Part shown: piece after piece, positions 29,066 to 37,541 of the stretch
How positions within the stretch are numbered: position 1 is the stretch's first letter
Layout: every line of letters begins with the position of its first letter
Source of the DNA: JBCBSZ01 sp039818945
GTDB lineage: Bacteria; Actinomycetota; Acidimicrobiia; Acidimicrobiales; Poriferisodalaceae
Length of the DNA stretch: 64,000 nucleotides
Reading direction: 5' to 3'
NCBI GenBank assembly: GCA_039818945.1
Contig: JBCBSZ010000016.1
Coordinates: 1 to 64,000, forward strand
The notes under the pieces: model-generated
The model's input: the letters and a program-made list of their open reading frames with translations, nothing else
Database searches by the model: none
Told to the model about the DNA's origin: nothing
Translations under genes and position numbers: made by a program

Positions 29066-30616
29066 ATGGAAGCCACTGGATTCGATGCATGGGCGCTGAG
29101 CCTCGCCGTGTTCCTCCCCCTCGTCGGGGTGGCGGTCATGGCCCTGTTCCCCAAGGAGCAGGAGGAGACGCACAAGCTCATCGCGCTCGTGACGTCGCTC
29201 GTCGCGCTCGCCATGGGCATCTACCTGCTGGTCAACTACGACTTCGACCGCGGTGACGAGCTGCAGTTCCTCGTCGACAACTCGTGGATCGACGTCATCA
29301 ACAGCCGCTACATCATCGGCATCGACGGCATCTCCCTGCCGCTGCTGATCCTGTCGCTGGCCGTCATCCCGCTGTGCATCATCTACAGCTGGAACCACAT
29401 CCCGGAGCCGGGGAACCCCAAGGCGTTCCTGATGCTGATCCTGATCCTGGCGACGGGCATGAACGGCACCTTCGTCGCTCAGGACCTGATCCTCTTCTTC
29501 GTGTTCTTCGAGGTCGTGCTCCTGCCGATGTACTTCATGATCGGCGTGTGGGGTGGCGAGGAGCGGCGCTACGCCTCGATCAAGTTCTTCCTCTACACCC
29601 TGTTCGGCTCGGCGCTGATGATCATCAGCTTCCTGGCGCTGTTCTTCCTCAGCCAGGAGCAGACCTTCGACATGCGGCTCCTCACGGAGTTCCAGGGCGA
29701 GGGCATCGCCCGGGCGTCGCAGCTCTGGGTGTTCGCCGGCATGTTCATGGGCTTCGGCATCAAGGTGCCGATGTTCCCGTTCCACACCTGGCTGCCCGAC
29801 GCCCACACCCAGGCGCCGACGGTCGGCTCGGTGATCCTGGCCGCCGTCCTGCTGAAGCTCGGCACCTACGGCTTCGTCCGCATCGCCATCCCGATGCTGC
29901 CCGAGGCGGCGGCCGAGTGGGCGCCGTGGATCGGGCTCCTGGCGGTGATCGGCATCATCTACGGAGCGCTGGGCTGTCTGGCCCAGACCGACATGAAACG
30001 CCTGATCGCGTTCTCGTCGGTCGCCCACATGGGCTTCGTGATGCTCGGCATCGCCACCATGACCGACTTCGGCATCAACGCCGCGATCTTCGGCATGGTC
30101 GCCCACGGCCTGATCACCGGCATGCTCTTCTTCCTCGCCGGCTCGATCAAGGAGCGGTACCACACGCTGGAGATCAAGCGGCTCGGCGGCCTGCTGGTCT
30201 CCGCGCCCAAGATGGGCTGGATCCTCGGTTTCTCGTCGATGGCCTCGCTCGGCCTGCCCGGCCTCGCCGGGTTCTGGGGCGAGTTCCCGGCGATCCTGTC
30301 GGCCTACAGCCCGGCGCCGACCCTGCCGGTCGAGACCTTCCGCACCTTCATGGTCGTCGCGGCGATCGGCACCGTGCTCGCCGCCGGCTACCTCCTCTGG
30401 CTCTACCAGCGCACCGCGTTCGGCACCCCGAAGGAGGAGTGGGACGGCTACGAGATCGAGGACGTCACGCGCATCGAGTGGATCGCCTGGACGCCGTTCC
30501 TCATCATGATCGTCGTGCTCGGCATCCTGCCCGGGCTCCTGTTCGGGGTCACCGACGACGCCGTCGCCCCCCTGATGGAGAACGTCGGCGACTTCCTCGT
30601 GCAGGTGCGGGGCTGA
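29066..30616 (+). CDS. NADH-quinone oxidoreductase-type subunit M (set 2)
   Basis: Antiporter-like proton-pumping subunit, 516 residues. Signatures are LFFVFFEVVLLPMYFMIG with the helix-5 glutamate and FHTWLPDAHTQAPTVGS. It follows nuoL2 after 15 nt and precedes nuoN2 by 4 nt. Confidence 0.95.
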   Translation: MEATGFDAWALSLAVFLPLVGVAVMALFPKEQEETHKLIALVTSLVALAMGIYLLVNYDFDRGDELQFLVDNSWIDVINSRYIIGIDGISLPLLILSLAVIPLCIIYSWNHIPEPGNPKAFLMLILILATGMNGTFVAQDLILFFVFFEVVLLPMYFMIGVWGGEERRYASIKFFLYTLFGSALMIISFLALFFLSQEQTFDMRLLTEFQGEGIARASQLWVFAGMFMGFGIKVPMFPFHTWLPDAHTQAPTVGSVILAAVLLKLGTYGFVRIAIPMLPEAAAEWAPWIGLLAVIGIIYGALGCLAQTDMKRLIAFSSVAHMGFVMLGIATMTDFGINAAIFGMVAHGLITGMLFFLAGSIKERYHTLEIKRLGGLLVSAPKMGWILGFSSMASLGLPGLAGFWGEFPAILSAYSPAPTLPVETFRTFMVVAAIGTVLAAGYLLWLYQRTAFGTPKEEWDGYEIEDVTRIEWIAWTPFLIMIVVLGILPGLLFGVTDDAVAPLMENVGDFLVQVRG

Positions 30617-30620
30617 TCCG

Positions 30621-32135
30621 ATGCACGTCCTCGCCCAGGTGATCGAGCCGCTCACGGAGTTCAACCGTCCGGCGATCGACTGGCACGCGCTCGCGCCCGA
30701 GCTCACCCTGCTCGCCGTCGGTGCGCTCCTCACCGTCGTCGACATCATCTGGAACGAGCGGGCTCGCTGGTACATGCCGGCCCTGGCCGGCATGGGGCTG
30801 CTCGCCACGTTGGTCCCGATCGTCACGCTCGGCCTCGACGGCACCGATCGCGAGCTCTTCGGCGGGGCCTACGTGGTCGACGACTTCGCGCTCGTCACCA
30901 AGGCCCTGTTCATCGGCGCCGGCTACATCCTCGTGTTGATGTCGGCCGACTACCTGCGCGACGGCGACTACTACGAGAGCGAGTACTACCAGCTGCTCCT
31001 GGCGTCGCTGCTGGGCATGGTGATGATGGCGTCGAGCCGCGACCTCATCTCGATCTTCATCGCCCTCGAGCTGCTGTCGATCCCCGCGTACATGATGGCG
31101 GCGTGGCGCAAGGGCGACGCCAAGTCCAACGAGGCCGGCGTCAAGTACTACCTGATGGGCGTCTTCGCCTCGGCGGTGATGCTCTACGGCATGTCGCTGG
31201 TCTACGGCATCGCCGGCTCGACCCAGCTCGACCAGATCGCGCCGATCGTCTCCGGCGGCGACGCTTCGCCGCTGCTGATCATCGGGATCCTGTTCACCCT
31301 GCTGGGCTTCGCGTTCAAGGTGTCGGCCGTGCCGTTCCACACGTGGGCGCCCGACACCTACGAGGGCGCCCCCACACCGGTCACCGCGTTCCTTGCCGTG
31401 GTGTCGAAGGCGGCCGGCTTCGTCGCGCTCATGATCCTCATCGGCGCCGGCTTCATCGGGCGCGACGACGTGTTCCAGCCGCTCATGTGGGTGCTCGCCG
31501 CCCTCACCATGACGATCGGCAACCTGCTCGCGCTGCGGCAGTCGAACATCGTCCGCATGCTGGCCTACTCCGGCATCGCCCAGGGCGGCTTCATGCTGGC
31601 GCCGCTGGCGGTCGCCGGCGACACCGATCAGGCGATCCCGGCCACGGTCACGTACCTGTTGATCTACGCCGTGACGAACCTGGCCGCCTTCACCGTGGTC
31701 CTCATCGTGGCCCGCAAGACCCGATCGGGTGAGATCTCCTCCTACGGTGGGTTGTTCCGGTACGCGCCCGGGTTGACGGTGGCCATGACGGTGGCGCTGT
31801 TCTCGCTCGCCGGGATCCCGCCGTTGGGCGGCTGGTTCGCCAAGTTCGTCGTCTTCCGATCGCTGGCCGACGCCGGCGACGCCTGGGCGATCGCCCTCGC
31901 GGTCGTCGTGGCCGTCAACTCGGTGATCGCGCTCTTCTACTACGCCGCGGTCGCCCGCCAGATGTGGTTCGAGGAGGTGCCCGACGGCGACGAGACGCCG
32001 GTGTCGTCGACGCCGTCGCTCACCATCGCCCTGTCGGTCACCGTCGTCGCCACGCTCGTCGTCGGCATCCTCCCGCAGACCGCAGCGAGGTTCGGCGACA
32101 TGGCCACGACGCTCGTGGCCGCCGCCGGCGGCTGA
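30621..32135 (+). CDS. NADH-quinone oxidoreductase-type subunit N (set 2)
   Basis: Third antiporter-like subunit of the second complex I, 504 residues. It has ISIFIALELLSIPAYM with the key glutamate and VPFHTWAPDTYEGAPTPVT. It closes the 11-gene operon. The stop overlaps the presumed CTG start of the methyltransferase gene (CTGA). Confidence 0.94.
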   Translation: MHVLAQVIEPLTEFNRPAIDWHALAPELTLLAVGALLTVVDIIWNERARWYMPALAGMGLLATLVPIVTLGLDGTDRELFGGAYVVDDFALVTKALFIGAGYILVLMSADYLRDGDYYESEYYQLLLASLLGMVMMASSRDLISIFIALELLSIPAYMMAAWRKGDAKSNEAGVKYYLMGVFASAVMLYGMSLVYGIAGSTQLDQIAPIVSGGDASPLLIIGILFTLLGFAFKVSAVPFHTWAPDTYEGAPTPVTAFLAVVSKAAGFVALMILIGAGFIGRDDVFQPLMWVLAALTMTIGNLLALRQSNIVRMLAYSGIAQGGFMLAPLAVAGDTDQAIPATVTYLLIYAVTNLAAFTVVLIVARKTRSGEISSYGGLFRYAPGLTVAMTVALFSLAGIPPLGGWFAKFVVFRSLADAGDAWAIALAVVVAVNSVIALFYYAAVARQMWFEEVPDGDETPVSSTPSLTIALSVTVVATLVVGILPQTAARFGDMATTLVAAAGG

Positions 32136-33205
32136 GCCGCGCCATCGCTGCCCCGACCGACGGTCCAGCCGGCGACGCCGTCCGGCGCGCCATCGCCGAG
32201 GGCGGTCCGCTCCGCTTCGACGCCTTCGTCGAGCTCTGTCTCTACGCGCCCGAGGTCGGGTTCTTCGCTTCGGGTGGGGGTGCCGGGCGGTCGGGAGGCG
32301 ACTTCGTCACGTCACCCGAGGTCGGACCGCTGTTCGGTGAGGTGATGGCCCGGGCCGTCGATGCCTGGTGGGAGCAGCTCGACCGGCCGGCGCCCTTCAC
32401 CATCGTCGACGCCGGCGCCGGTCGCGGCACCCTCGCCCGGAGCCTGCTGGCCGCCTCACCCGGGTGCGCCGACGTGCTCGACCTCGTGCTGGTCGAGCGG
32501 TCGGCGCCCTTGCGGGACGAGCACCCCGACGGTGTCACCTCCCTCGCCGAGCCGCCGGAGCTGATCGAGGCCGGGGTCGTCGTCGCCAACGAGCTGCTGG
32601 ACAACCTGCCCTTCCGGATGATCGAGCGCACGGCCGACGGGTGGTGCGACGTCCTGGTCGATGTCGACGAGGACGGGCGGCTCGTCGAGCTGCTCGGCCC
32701 GCCGGTCGGGAGCGCCTCCGGCGATGGACCGGTCGGGGCACGGGTTCCGGTGCAGACGGCCGCTCGGGGCTGGGTCGAGTCGGCCGTGGCATCGGTCGGC
32801 CGTGGGGCTGTGGTCGCCATCGACTACGCCTCGACCACCGCCCGGCTGGCCGCTGTGCCCGACGCCGGGTGGCTGCGGACCTATCGAGGCCACGAGCGCG
32901 GCGGCGCGCCGCTCGACCAGCCCGGCGGGCAGGACCTCACCGCCGACGTCTGCGTCGACCAGCTCCCGACCCCCGACCAGCACCTCGATCAGGCGAGCTT
33001 CCTGCGCCGGCACGGGCTCGACCAGCTCGTCGAGGAGGGTCGTCGGGTCTGGCGGGAGCGGGCACACCTCGGTGATCTCACCGCCATCCGGGCCCGCAGC
33101 CGGGTGGCCGAGGCCGAGGCGCTCACCGATTCGCACGGCCTGGGCTCCTTTGCGGTGTTGTTGTGGAACGCGGGCGGTGGCGGGGGCCCTACGATCACCC
33201 TGTGA
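32132..33205 (+). CDS. NDUFAF7/MidA-type (DUF185) SAM-dependent methyltransferase
   Basis: About 357 residues. The motif GDFVTSPEVGPLFGE and the SAM-binding VDAGAGRGTLARSL identify the NDUFAF7/MidA family, whose mitochondrial member methylates the NDUFS2 (NuoD) arginine during complex I assembly. The family N-terminus (PLRFDAFVELCLY) follows shortly after the nuoN2 stop, yet no ATG, GTG or TTG lies there. CTG at 32132, overlapping nuoN2 as CTGA, is the best-fitting start; an ATG at 31964 inside nuoN2 is the alternative. Position and family suggest it matures the second complex I. Confidence 0.85.
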   Translation: MSRAIAAPTDGPAGDAVRRAIAEGGPLRFDAFVELCLYAPEVGFFASGGGAGRSGGDFVTSPEVGPLFGEVMARAVDAWWEQLDRPAPFTIVDAGAGRGTLARSLLAASPGCADVLDLVLVERSAPLRDEHPDGVTSLAEPPELIEAGVVVANELLDNLPFRMIERTADGWCDVLVDVDEDGRLVELLGPPVGSASGDGPVGARVPVQTAARGWVESAVASVGRGAVVAIDYASTTARLAAVPDAGWLRTYRGHERGGAPLDQPGGQDLTADVCVDQLPTPDQHLDQASFLRRHGLDQLVEEGRRVWRERAHLGDLTAIRARSRVAEAEALTDSHGLGSFAVLLWNAGGGGGPTITL

Positions 33206-33972
33206 GCGCGAACGAGGCGGTGTTCGGCGTCGATGTCGGCGGCAGTGGCGTGAAGGGCGCGCCGGTCGATCCGGCGACCGGCCGGCTCCTCGCCGACCGT
33301 GAGCGGTTCGAGACGCCACAGCCGGCGACGCCCGAGGCCGTCGCCCAGGTGATCTCCGATCTGCTCCTGGAGTTCTCCTGGAAGGGACCGGTCGGCGTCA
33401 CCGTGCCAGCGGTCGTCCAGGACGGCGTGGTCCGGACCGCGGCCAACATCGACAAGTCGTGGATCGGCTGTCGCTTCGTCGACGAGCTGGCCGAGCATCA
33501 CGGGATCGAGGCGACGGTCCTCAACGACGCCGACGCCGCCGGGCTCGCCGAGATGCGCCACGGCGCCGGGCGGGAGTGCGACGGCGTCGTGTTCCTCGCC
33601 ACGCTCGGCACCGGCATCGGGTCCGCGCTGTTCGTGAACCGGACGCTCGTCCCGAACACCGAGTTCGGCCACTTCGAGCTCCACGGCGACGCGGCGGAGA
33701 AGTACGCCGCCGCGAGCATCCGCAAGTCCGAGGGCCTCTCGTGGACGAAGTGGGGCAAGCGGGTCGACGAGTACCTCCACGTCGTGGAGCTCCTGGTCCG
33801 CCCGGAGCTGATCGTGCTCGGCGGCGGCGTCTCGCGCCGCGCCGAGAAGTGGATCGACGAGATCACCGTCGAGGCGAAGGTCGTCCCCGCCGAGCTGCAG
33901 AACAACGCCGGGATCGTCGGCGCCGCGATGTCGGCCGCGGAGGTGCGCGCCGGGACGGCCCGTCAGCCGTAG
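33202..33972 (+). CDS. Polyphosphate glucokinase (ROK family)
   Basis: Phosphorylates glucose with polyphosphate or ATP in the cytoplasm; 256 residues. The phosphate-binding loop GVDVGGSGVKG is at the N-terminus and the catalytic LNDADAAGLAE at about residue 110; LATLGTGIGSALF follows. These match actinobacterial PPGK. GTG start overlaps the methyltransferase stop (GTGA), so it is co-transcribed with the nuo2/methyltransferase end. A functional link to respiration is not evident. Confidence 0.93.
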   Translation: MSANEAVFGVDVGGSGVKGAPVDPATGRLLADRERFETPQPATPEAVAQVISDLLLEFSWKGPVGVTVPAVVQDGVVRTAANIDKSWIGCRFVDELAEHHGIEATVLNDADAAGLAEMRHGAGRECDGVVFLATLGTGIGSALFVNRTLVPNTEFGHFELHGDAAEKYAAASIRKSEGLSWTKWGKRVDEYLHVVELLVRPELIVLGGGVSRRAEKWIDEITVEAKVVPAELQNNAGIVGAAMSAAEVRAGTARQP

Positions 33973-33989
33973 CCGGCCGACGGGCGTCG

Positions 33990-34745
33990 TCAGCCGTAGA
34001 CCGACGTGAGCACCTCGGCGAAGACCTCGTCGGCGTCGACGTCGAGGCCACGGCGCCGGAACCAGGTGGCGACGTTCACGACGTCTCGGTGGAGGAACTC
34101 GAGCCCCTGCGGGTTCTGGGCCAGGTCGACGGCCTGGGGGAAGTCGATGAACCAGACCCGGCCCTCCCACCACAGCAGGTTGTAGGCCGAGAGGTCGCCG
34201 TGGGCGAAGCCGGCGGCGGCGACGGCGTGGAGTCCCTCGACCGTCTGCTCCCAGGCCGAGGTGAGGTCGTCGCCGCCGAGGCGGGCGCCGGCGAGTTGGG
34301 GCGCTGCCATCGACTCGTCTCCCACGTACTCCAGGTGGAAGACCTCGTCGGCGTAGCGGATCGGGTAGGGGACCGGCGCGCCGCTCTCCCACAGCTGCTG
34401 CATGACGTCGTGCTCGTGGCTCGTCCAGCGGCTCTGGAGCAGCCGCTTGCCGTAGGTCGTCATCCGTTCGACGGCGCGACGATCGCGGGTCTTGCGGAAC
34501 TGGCGGCCCTCGCGGTACTCGACGTCGTTGCGGAACGTCGACGATCGCTGGACGCCGAGGGCTTCGAGTTGTCCCTTCTGCTTCACCTCCCTCGGGAGGT
34601 AGAACTTGCGGGCGACGAGGCAGCTGCGGCCGTCGGGGCCGAACCACTCGACGAGGTTGATCTGGGCTTCCTTGCCACTGCGCAGGACGCCGTGGTCGAG
34701 CTCGGAGACGGGCTCGGTGACGAGGCCGTCGGGAAGGTGGCGCAC
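33990..34745 (-). CDS. RIO-type atypical protein kinase
   Basis: A 251-residue protein. The catalytic loop AHGDLSAYNLL and the metal-binding IDFPQAVD match RIO kinases; the bacterial substrates are poorly known. The N-terminal part contains basic segments (FYLPREVKQKG, RTRDRR-like). GTG start has AGGAG 9 nt upstream. The gene is convergent to ppgK. A short open frame with a strong ribosome site precedes it. Confidence 0.88.
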   Translation of the reverse strand: MRHLPDGLVTEPVSELDHGVLRSGKEAQINLVEWFGPDGRSCLVARKFYLPREVKQKGQLEALGVQRSSTFRNDVEYREGRQFRKTRDRRAVERMTTYGKRLLQSRWTSHEHDVMQQLWESGAPVPYPIRYADEVFHLEYVGDESMAAPQLAGARLGGDDLTSAWEQTVEGLHAVAAAGFAHGDLSAYNLLWWEGRVWFIDFPQAVDLAQNPQGLEFLHRDVVNVATWFRRRGLDVDADEVFAEVLTSVYG

Positions 34746-34810
34746 GTTGGTGCTGCTCCTGGGTCGGTGCGGTCAGGTGATGACCGGTCGCCCGCACGGA
34801 TGCAGCGGCG

Positions 34811-34864
34811 TCAGACCCTTCGGGAGGCGCGACCGGAGACGGGGAGCACGTCGTTCGCAGTCAT
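34811..34864 (-). CDS. Possible 17-residue leader peptide upstream of RIO kinase
   Basis: ATG follows a strong ribosome-binding site (GAGGAGGTCCGCAG). The peptide MTANDVLPVSGRASRRV ends 65 nt before the kinase start. A TACGGT -10-like box lies about 30 nt upstream. A hairpin CGGTCA-GGTGA-TGACCG (34770-34786, + strand coordinates) lies between peptide and kinase. A translated leader with regulatory role is plausible but unproven. Confidence 0.4.
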   Translation of the reverse strand: MTANDVLPVSGRASRRV

Positions 34865-35014
34865 CTGCGGACCTCCTCGTCTCGATCGGACGACCCCGAC
34901 CGTACGGCAGCGCGGCAGCTCCCGCCGAACGATTTCCGCGCCGTCGGTGAGCGAGTGGTGACGGCTGCCCGAAGGTCTGCCCGCTCGACCGGTGAGCGCG
35001 GGAGCGGGCGGGCC

Positions 35015-35020
35015 TACGCT
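35015..35020 (+). promoter_or_regulatory. -10 element for the eCIS-motif protein
   Basis: TACGCT ends 7 nt before the ATG at 35028, the spacing seen for leaderless transcripts. This supports the ATG rather than the upstream GTG (34992) as start, because the GTG would lie before the promoter. Confidence 0.5.
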
Positions 35021-35027
35021 CCGACCG

Positions 35028-36773
35028 ATGCTGGACCGTCGGTCAGCGCAACGCACGGGGACGAATCGGCGGCGCGGGACGGACCACCGCGGTCGGCGGC
35101 ATCCGGCGCTGCGCCTGCAGCGCGCCGCCGGCAACCGTGCGGTCGGGTCGATCGTCCGGACCCCGCCCACGGCCGGCGCGACGCCGGGACCCGCGCCGGT
35201 CCAGCGTCACGCGTCCTGGGAGCACGCGCTGCTCGGCGACGCCAAGCCCGGCGACCTGGCTCGCGCCGCGGTCGAGCCGGCGCACGCCCGGCACGTGATG
35301 TCCCAGCAGTGGCGTCAGAACCGGTTCTTCGCCAGCGACGCGACCAAGGACCCGCGCCGAGCGTTCCCGGACGTCCGCTGGATCAAGCTGCGCGGCTCCG
35401 GTCTCTGGGTGAGCTACGGCGAGCTCAACGCCCTGGCCGACTACCTGCCCGACCCCGGATCGATCGACTCCCTCGAGCGCTCCGTCGTGCTCCCCGTCGT
35501 CCAGCGGATGCGCCACGGCATCAGCGGCGCCCAGCACCGCCTGCTCCAGGAGAAGTTCGCCGGCCAGGCCGACTCGGGCTGGTACGAGCACACGCCGGTC
35601 GGCGGGGAGAAGGCGCTCGACCAGGCCACCGCCGGTCTCGGAGCGAACCGCTACTTCGGGCTCCTGACCCGCAACGCCTGCCACTTCGCCCCGTTCAGCT
35701 GGAACCGCTGGGCGATCCATCACAACCAGGCCCGCGAGGAGGCCCGGACGGCGCACCGGGTGGCCCACACCGCGACGCCGATCGACGACATCGACACCAC
35801 CGACAACGAGCACCTGCGCCAGGCGTGGCTCAACAACGGGTACGGCGATCACTTCCTGCAGGACTCCTTCGCCGCCGGGCACCTCATCAACAAGACGCTC
35901 GTGATGCAGTGGTTCGTGGACTACCTCAACGACCTGGCGTCCAGGTGGTGGGACCTGCTCGGGCCGATCGTGTGGTGGGGGTTCGACAACACCCAGCCGT
36001 GGTACGGGATGCCCGACGACGAGGTCATGGAGACGATGGGCTCGGCCCAGCAGCCGGGCATCTCGGGTCAGCACCTCTACGGCCGGCCGCCGACCGGGAG
36101 GACCGCCCGCGAGGATCAGGTGCTGGGCTCGTCGGCGACCGACCCGCAGTCGGCGCAGGAGCGGGAGACCCGCGGCCAGCGGGTGGCGGGCAGCGGGGTG
36201 CGGGGCGTGGGCGGCCGCACCCGCGAGCAGGGCTACCAGGCCTATCTCCGCTTCCTCAACAGCAGCTTCCTCAACCTGGCCGCCGGGATGACCCACGACT
36301 ACTTCAACGAGCGTGGGCTCTCGGTCTCGAACGAGAACGGCGACACGTTCACGGTCGGCGGTGACGACACGCTCATCAGCGAGTCGAGCGAGCTCGGCGC
36401 CCGTCGAGCCGGCGAGGCGGCCGAGATGTCCCGGACCGCGATCACGGAGATCCTGCGCGACGGGAGCACCGGCATCACCGTCGAGTCGATCTGGGCCCTC
36501 GTCCCGACCTCGATCTGGCACCACGGCGCCGAGGGCTGGCAGCAGATGTCGATCCCGGACTGGCACACCGAGGTCCTCAAGGACATCTGCTGGGAGAAGA
36601 TCTTCCCGGACGCCGTCGACAGCTTCAACAGCAAGACGGCTCGGGCGCTGTCACCGGAGCTGTCCGACAGCGGCGTCGAGCTGGACGGGGTCACGCACTC
36701 GGTGCCGGTGCCCGATCTGTCCGAGCTGGGCGACTTCCCACCACCGACCCCCGGCGACACCCGCTCGGTCTGA
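35028..36773 (+). CDS. LQRxxGNxAV-motif protein with phospholipase C-like zinc domain
   Basis: A 581-residue protein without signal peptide. Residues 30-39 read LQRAAGNRAV, a motif common in proteins associated with extracellular contractile injection systems (eCIS). After a short linker comes VQRHASWEHALLGDA. The central region has HFAPFSWNRWAIHHN and DHFLQDSFAAGH, histidine/aspartate spacing like that of zinc-dependent phospholipase C and S1/P1 nucleases. The C-terminal 200 residues are unknown. No eCIS structural genes are in the window. A cargo or toxin role is inference from the motif; a simple phospholipase is the alternative. Confidence 0.7.
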   Translation: MLDRRSAQRTGTNRRRGTDHRGRRHPALRLQRAAGNRAVGSIVRTPPTAGATPGPAPVQRHASWEHALLGDAKPGDLARAAVEPAHARHVMSQQWRQNRFFASDATKDPRRAFPDVRWIKLRGSGLWVSYGELNALADYLPDPGSIDSLERSVVLPVVQRMRHGISGAQHRLLQEKFAGQADSGWYEHTPVGGEKALDQATAGLGANRYFGLLTRNACHFAPFSWNRWAIHHNQAREEARTAHRVAHTATPIDDIDTTDNEHLRQAWLNNGYGDHFLQDSFAAGHLINKTLVMQWFVDYLNDLASRWWDLLGPIVWWGFDNTQPWYGMPDDEVMETMGSAQQPGISGQHLYGRPPTGRTAREDQVLGSSATDPQSAQERETRGQRVAGSGVRGVGGRTREQGYQAYLRFLNSSFLNLAAGMTHDYFNERGLSVSNENGDTFTVGGDDTLISESSELGARRAGEAAEMSRTAITEILRDGSTGITVESIWALVPTSIWHHGAEGWQQMSIPDWHTEVLKDICWEKIFPDAVDSFNSKTARALSPELSDSGVELDGVTHSVPVPDLSELGDFPPPTPGDTRSV

Positions 36774-36791
36774 CGGCCGCGGCACCCTGGG

Positions 36792-37541
36792 TCACGAGAC
36801 CGTCGCTCGGACCTGCATGCCCTGGGCGAGGTGGTCGCCGATCGTGCAGATGATCGCCACCTCGTCGCCGGCGAGCTCGGAGCCGTCGATCTCGACGATC
36901 GCCCACCGGCCGGCGGGCACGTAGACCTCGACGTCGACCTCCTCGACCGTGAAGGTGTGGGGGAGATCGGACGGGTTGTCGAGGCGAGCGCGGAACGTGC
37001 CATCGCCCGGGACCGTGATCGGTCCGTCGGCGAGGTAGCCGAAGTTCACGAGCTCGATCACGGGCAGCGCGGCGATCTCGTCGTCGCTGAGCTCACCGCC
37101 GAACGCCGGGTGCGGCTCGATGGCCTGGATGGCGACGATCATGAGGAACCCCACGGCCAACCCGCCGCCGAGCGATGCGCCGCCGGCCGGCTTCGTCACC
37201 GGTCGGTCGAGCAGCACGAGGGCGACGACCCCGAGCGCGAGGCCGAGGGCCAGCAACGAGACGACGGCGAACCATCGCCACGCGTCGCTGTCGACCGCCG
37301 ACAGGTGGAACGAGAACTCGCGACCGGCCGGCGAGGCGAAGACGGCCACGGGGAAGATGACGTACGCCGCCGCCCAGCGACGACCGGCCAGGAGCCCGCC
37401 GGTGACGACGACCAGGGCGAGGCCGATCGCCAGGATCGTCGTGTCGAGGACGGGCCGGACCGATCGGAACAGGAAGAGCGCGGCGAAGACGAGCGGGCCG
37501 ACGGCGAGCACGGCACGCGTCGACCGCGAGACGGCGCTCAC
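36792..37541 (-). CDS. Membrane-anchored cupredoxin-domain protein
   Basis: A 249-residue protein. About five hydrophobic helices fill residues 8-140, followed by a soluble C-terminal domain. A type 1 copper site can be read as H195 in LPHTF, then C232, H237 and M242 in CTIGDHLAQGM, the C-x4-H-x4-M loop of cupredoxins. This points to electron transfer or copper handling on the outer face. The GTG start overlaps the epimerase stop (GTGA), so the two are co-transcribed and share the TetR-linked promoter region. I do not recognise a named family. Confidence 0.8.
   Translation of the reverse strand: MSAVSRSTRAVLAVGPLVFAALFLFRSVRPVLDTTILAIGLALVVVTGGLLAGRRWAAAYVIFPVAVFASPAGREFSFHLSAVDSDAWRWFAVVSLLALGLALGVVALVLLDRPVTKPAGGASLGGGLAVGFLMIVAIQAIEPHPAFGGELSDDEIAALPVIELVNFGYLADGPITVPGDGTFRARLDNPSDLPHTFTVEEVDVEVYVPAGRWAIVEIDGSELAGDEVAIICTIGDHLAQGMQVRATVS

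Noticed and set aside
26804..30844. A 1346-codon minus-strand open frame opposite nuoL2/nuoM2
   Set aside because: Antisense of clear complex I genes; the translation is Asp/Glu/Arg/His-rich with no recognisable domain.
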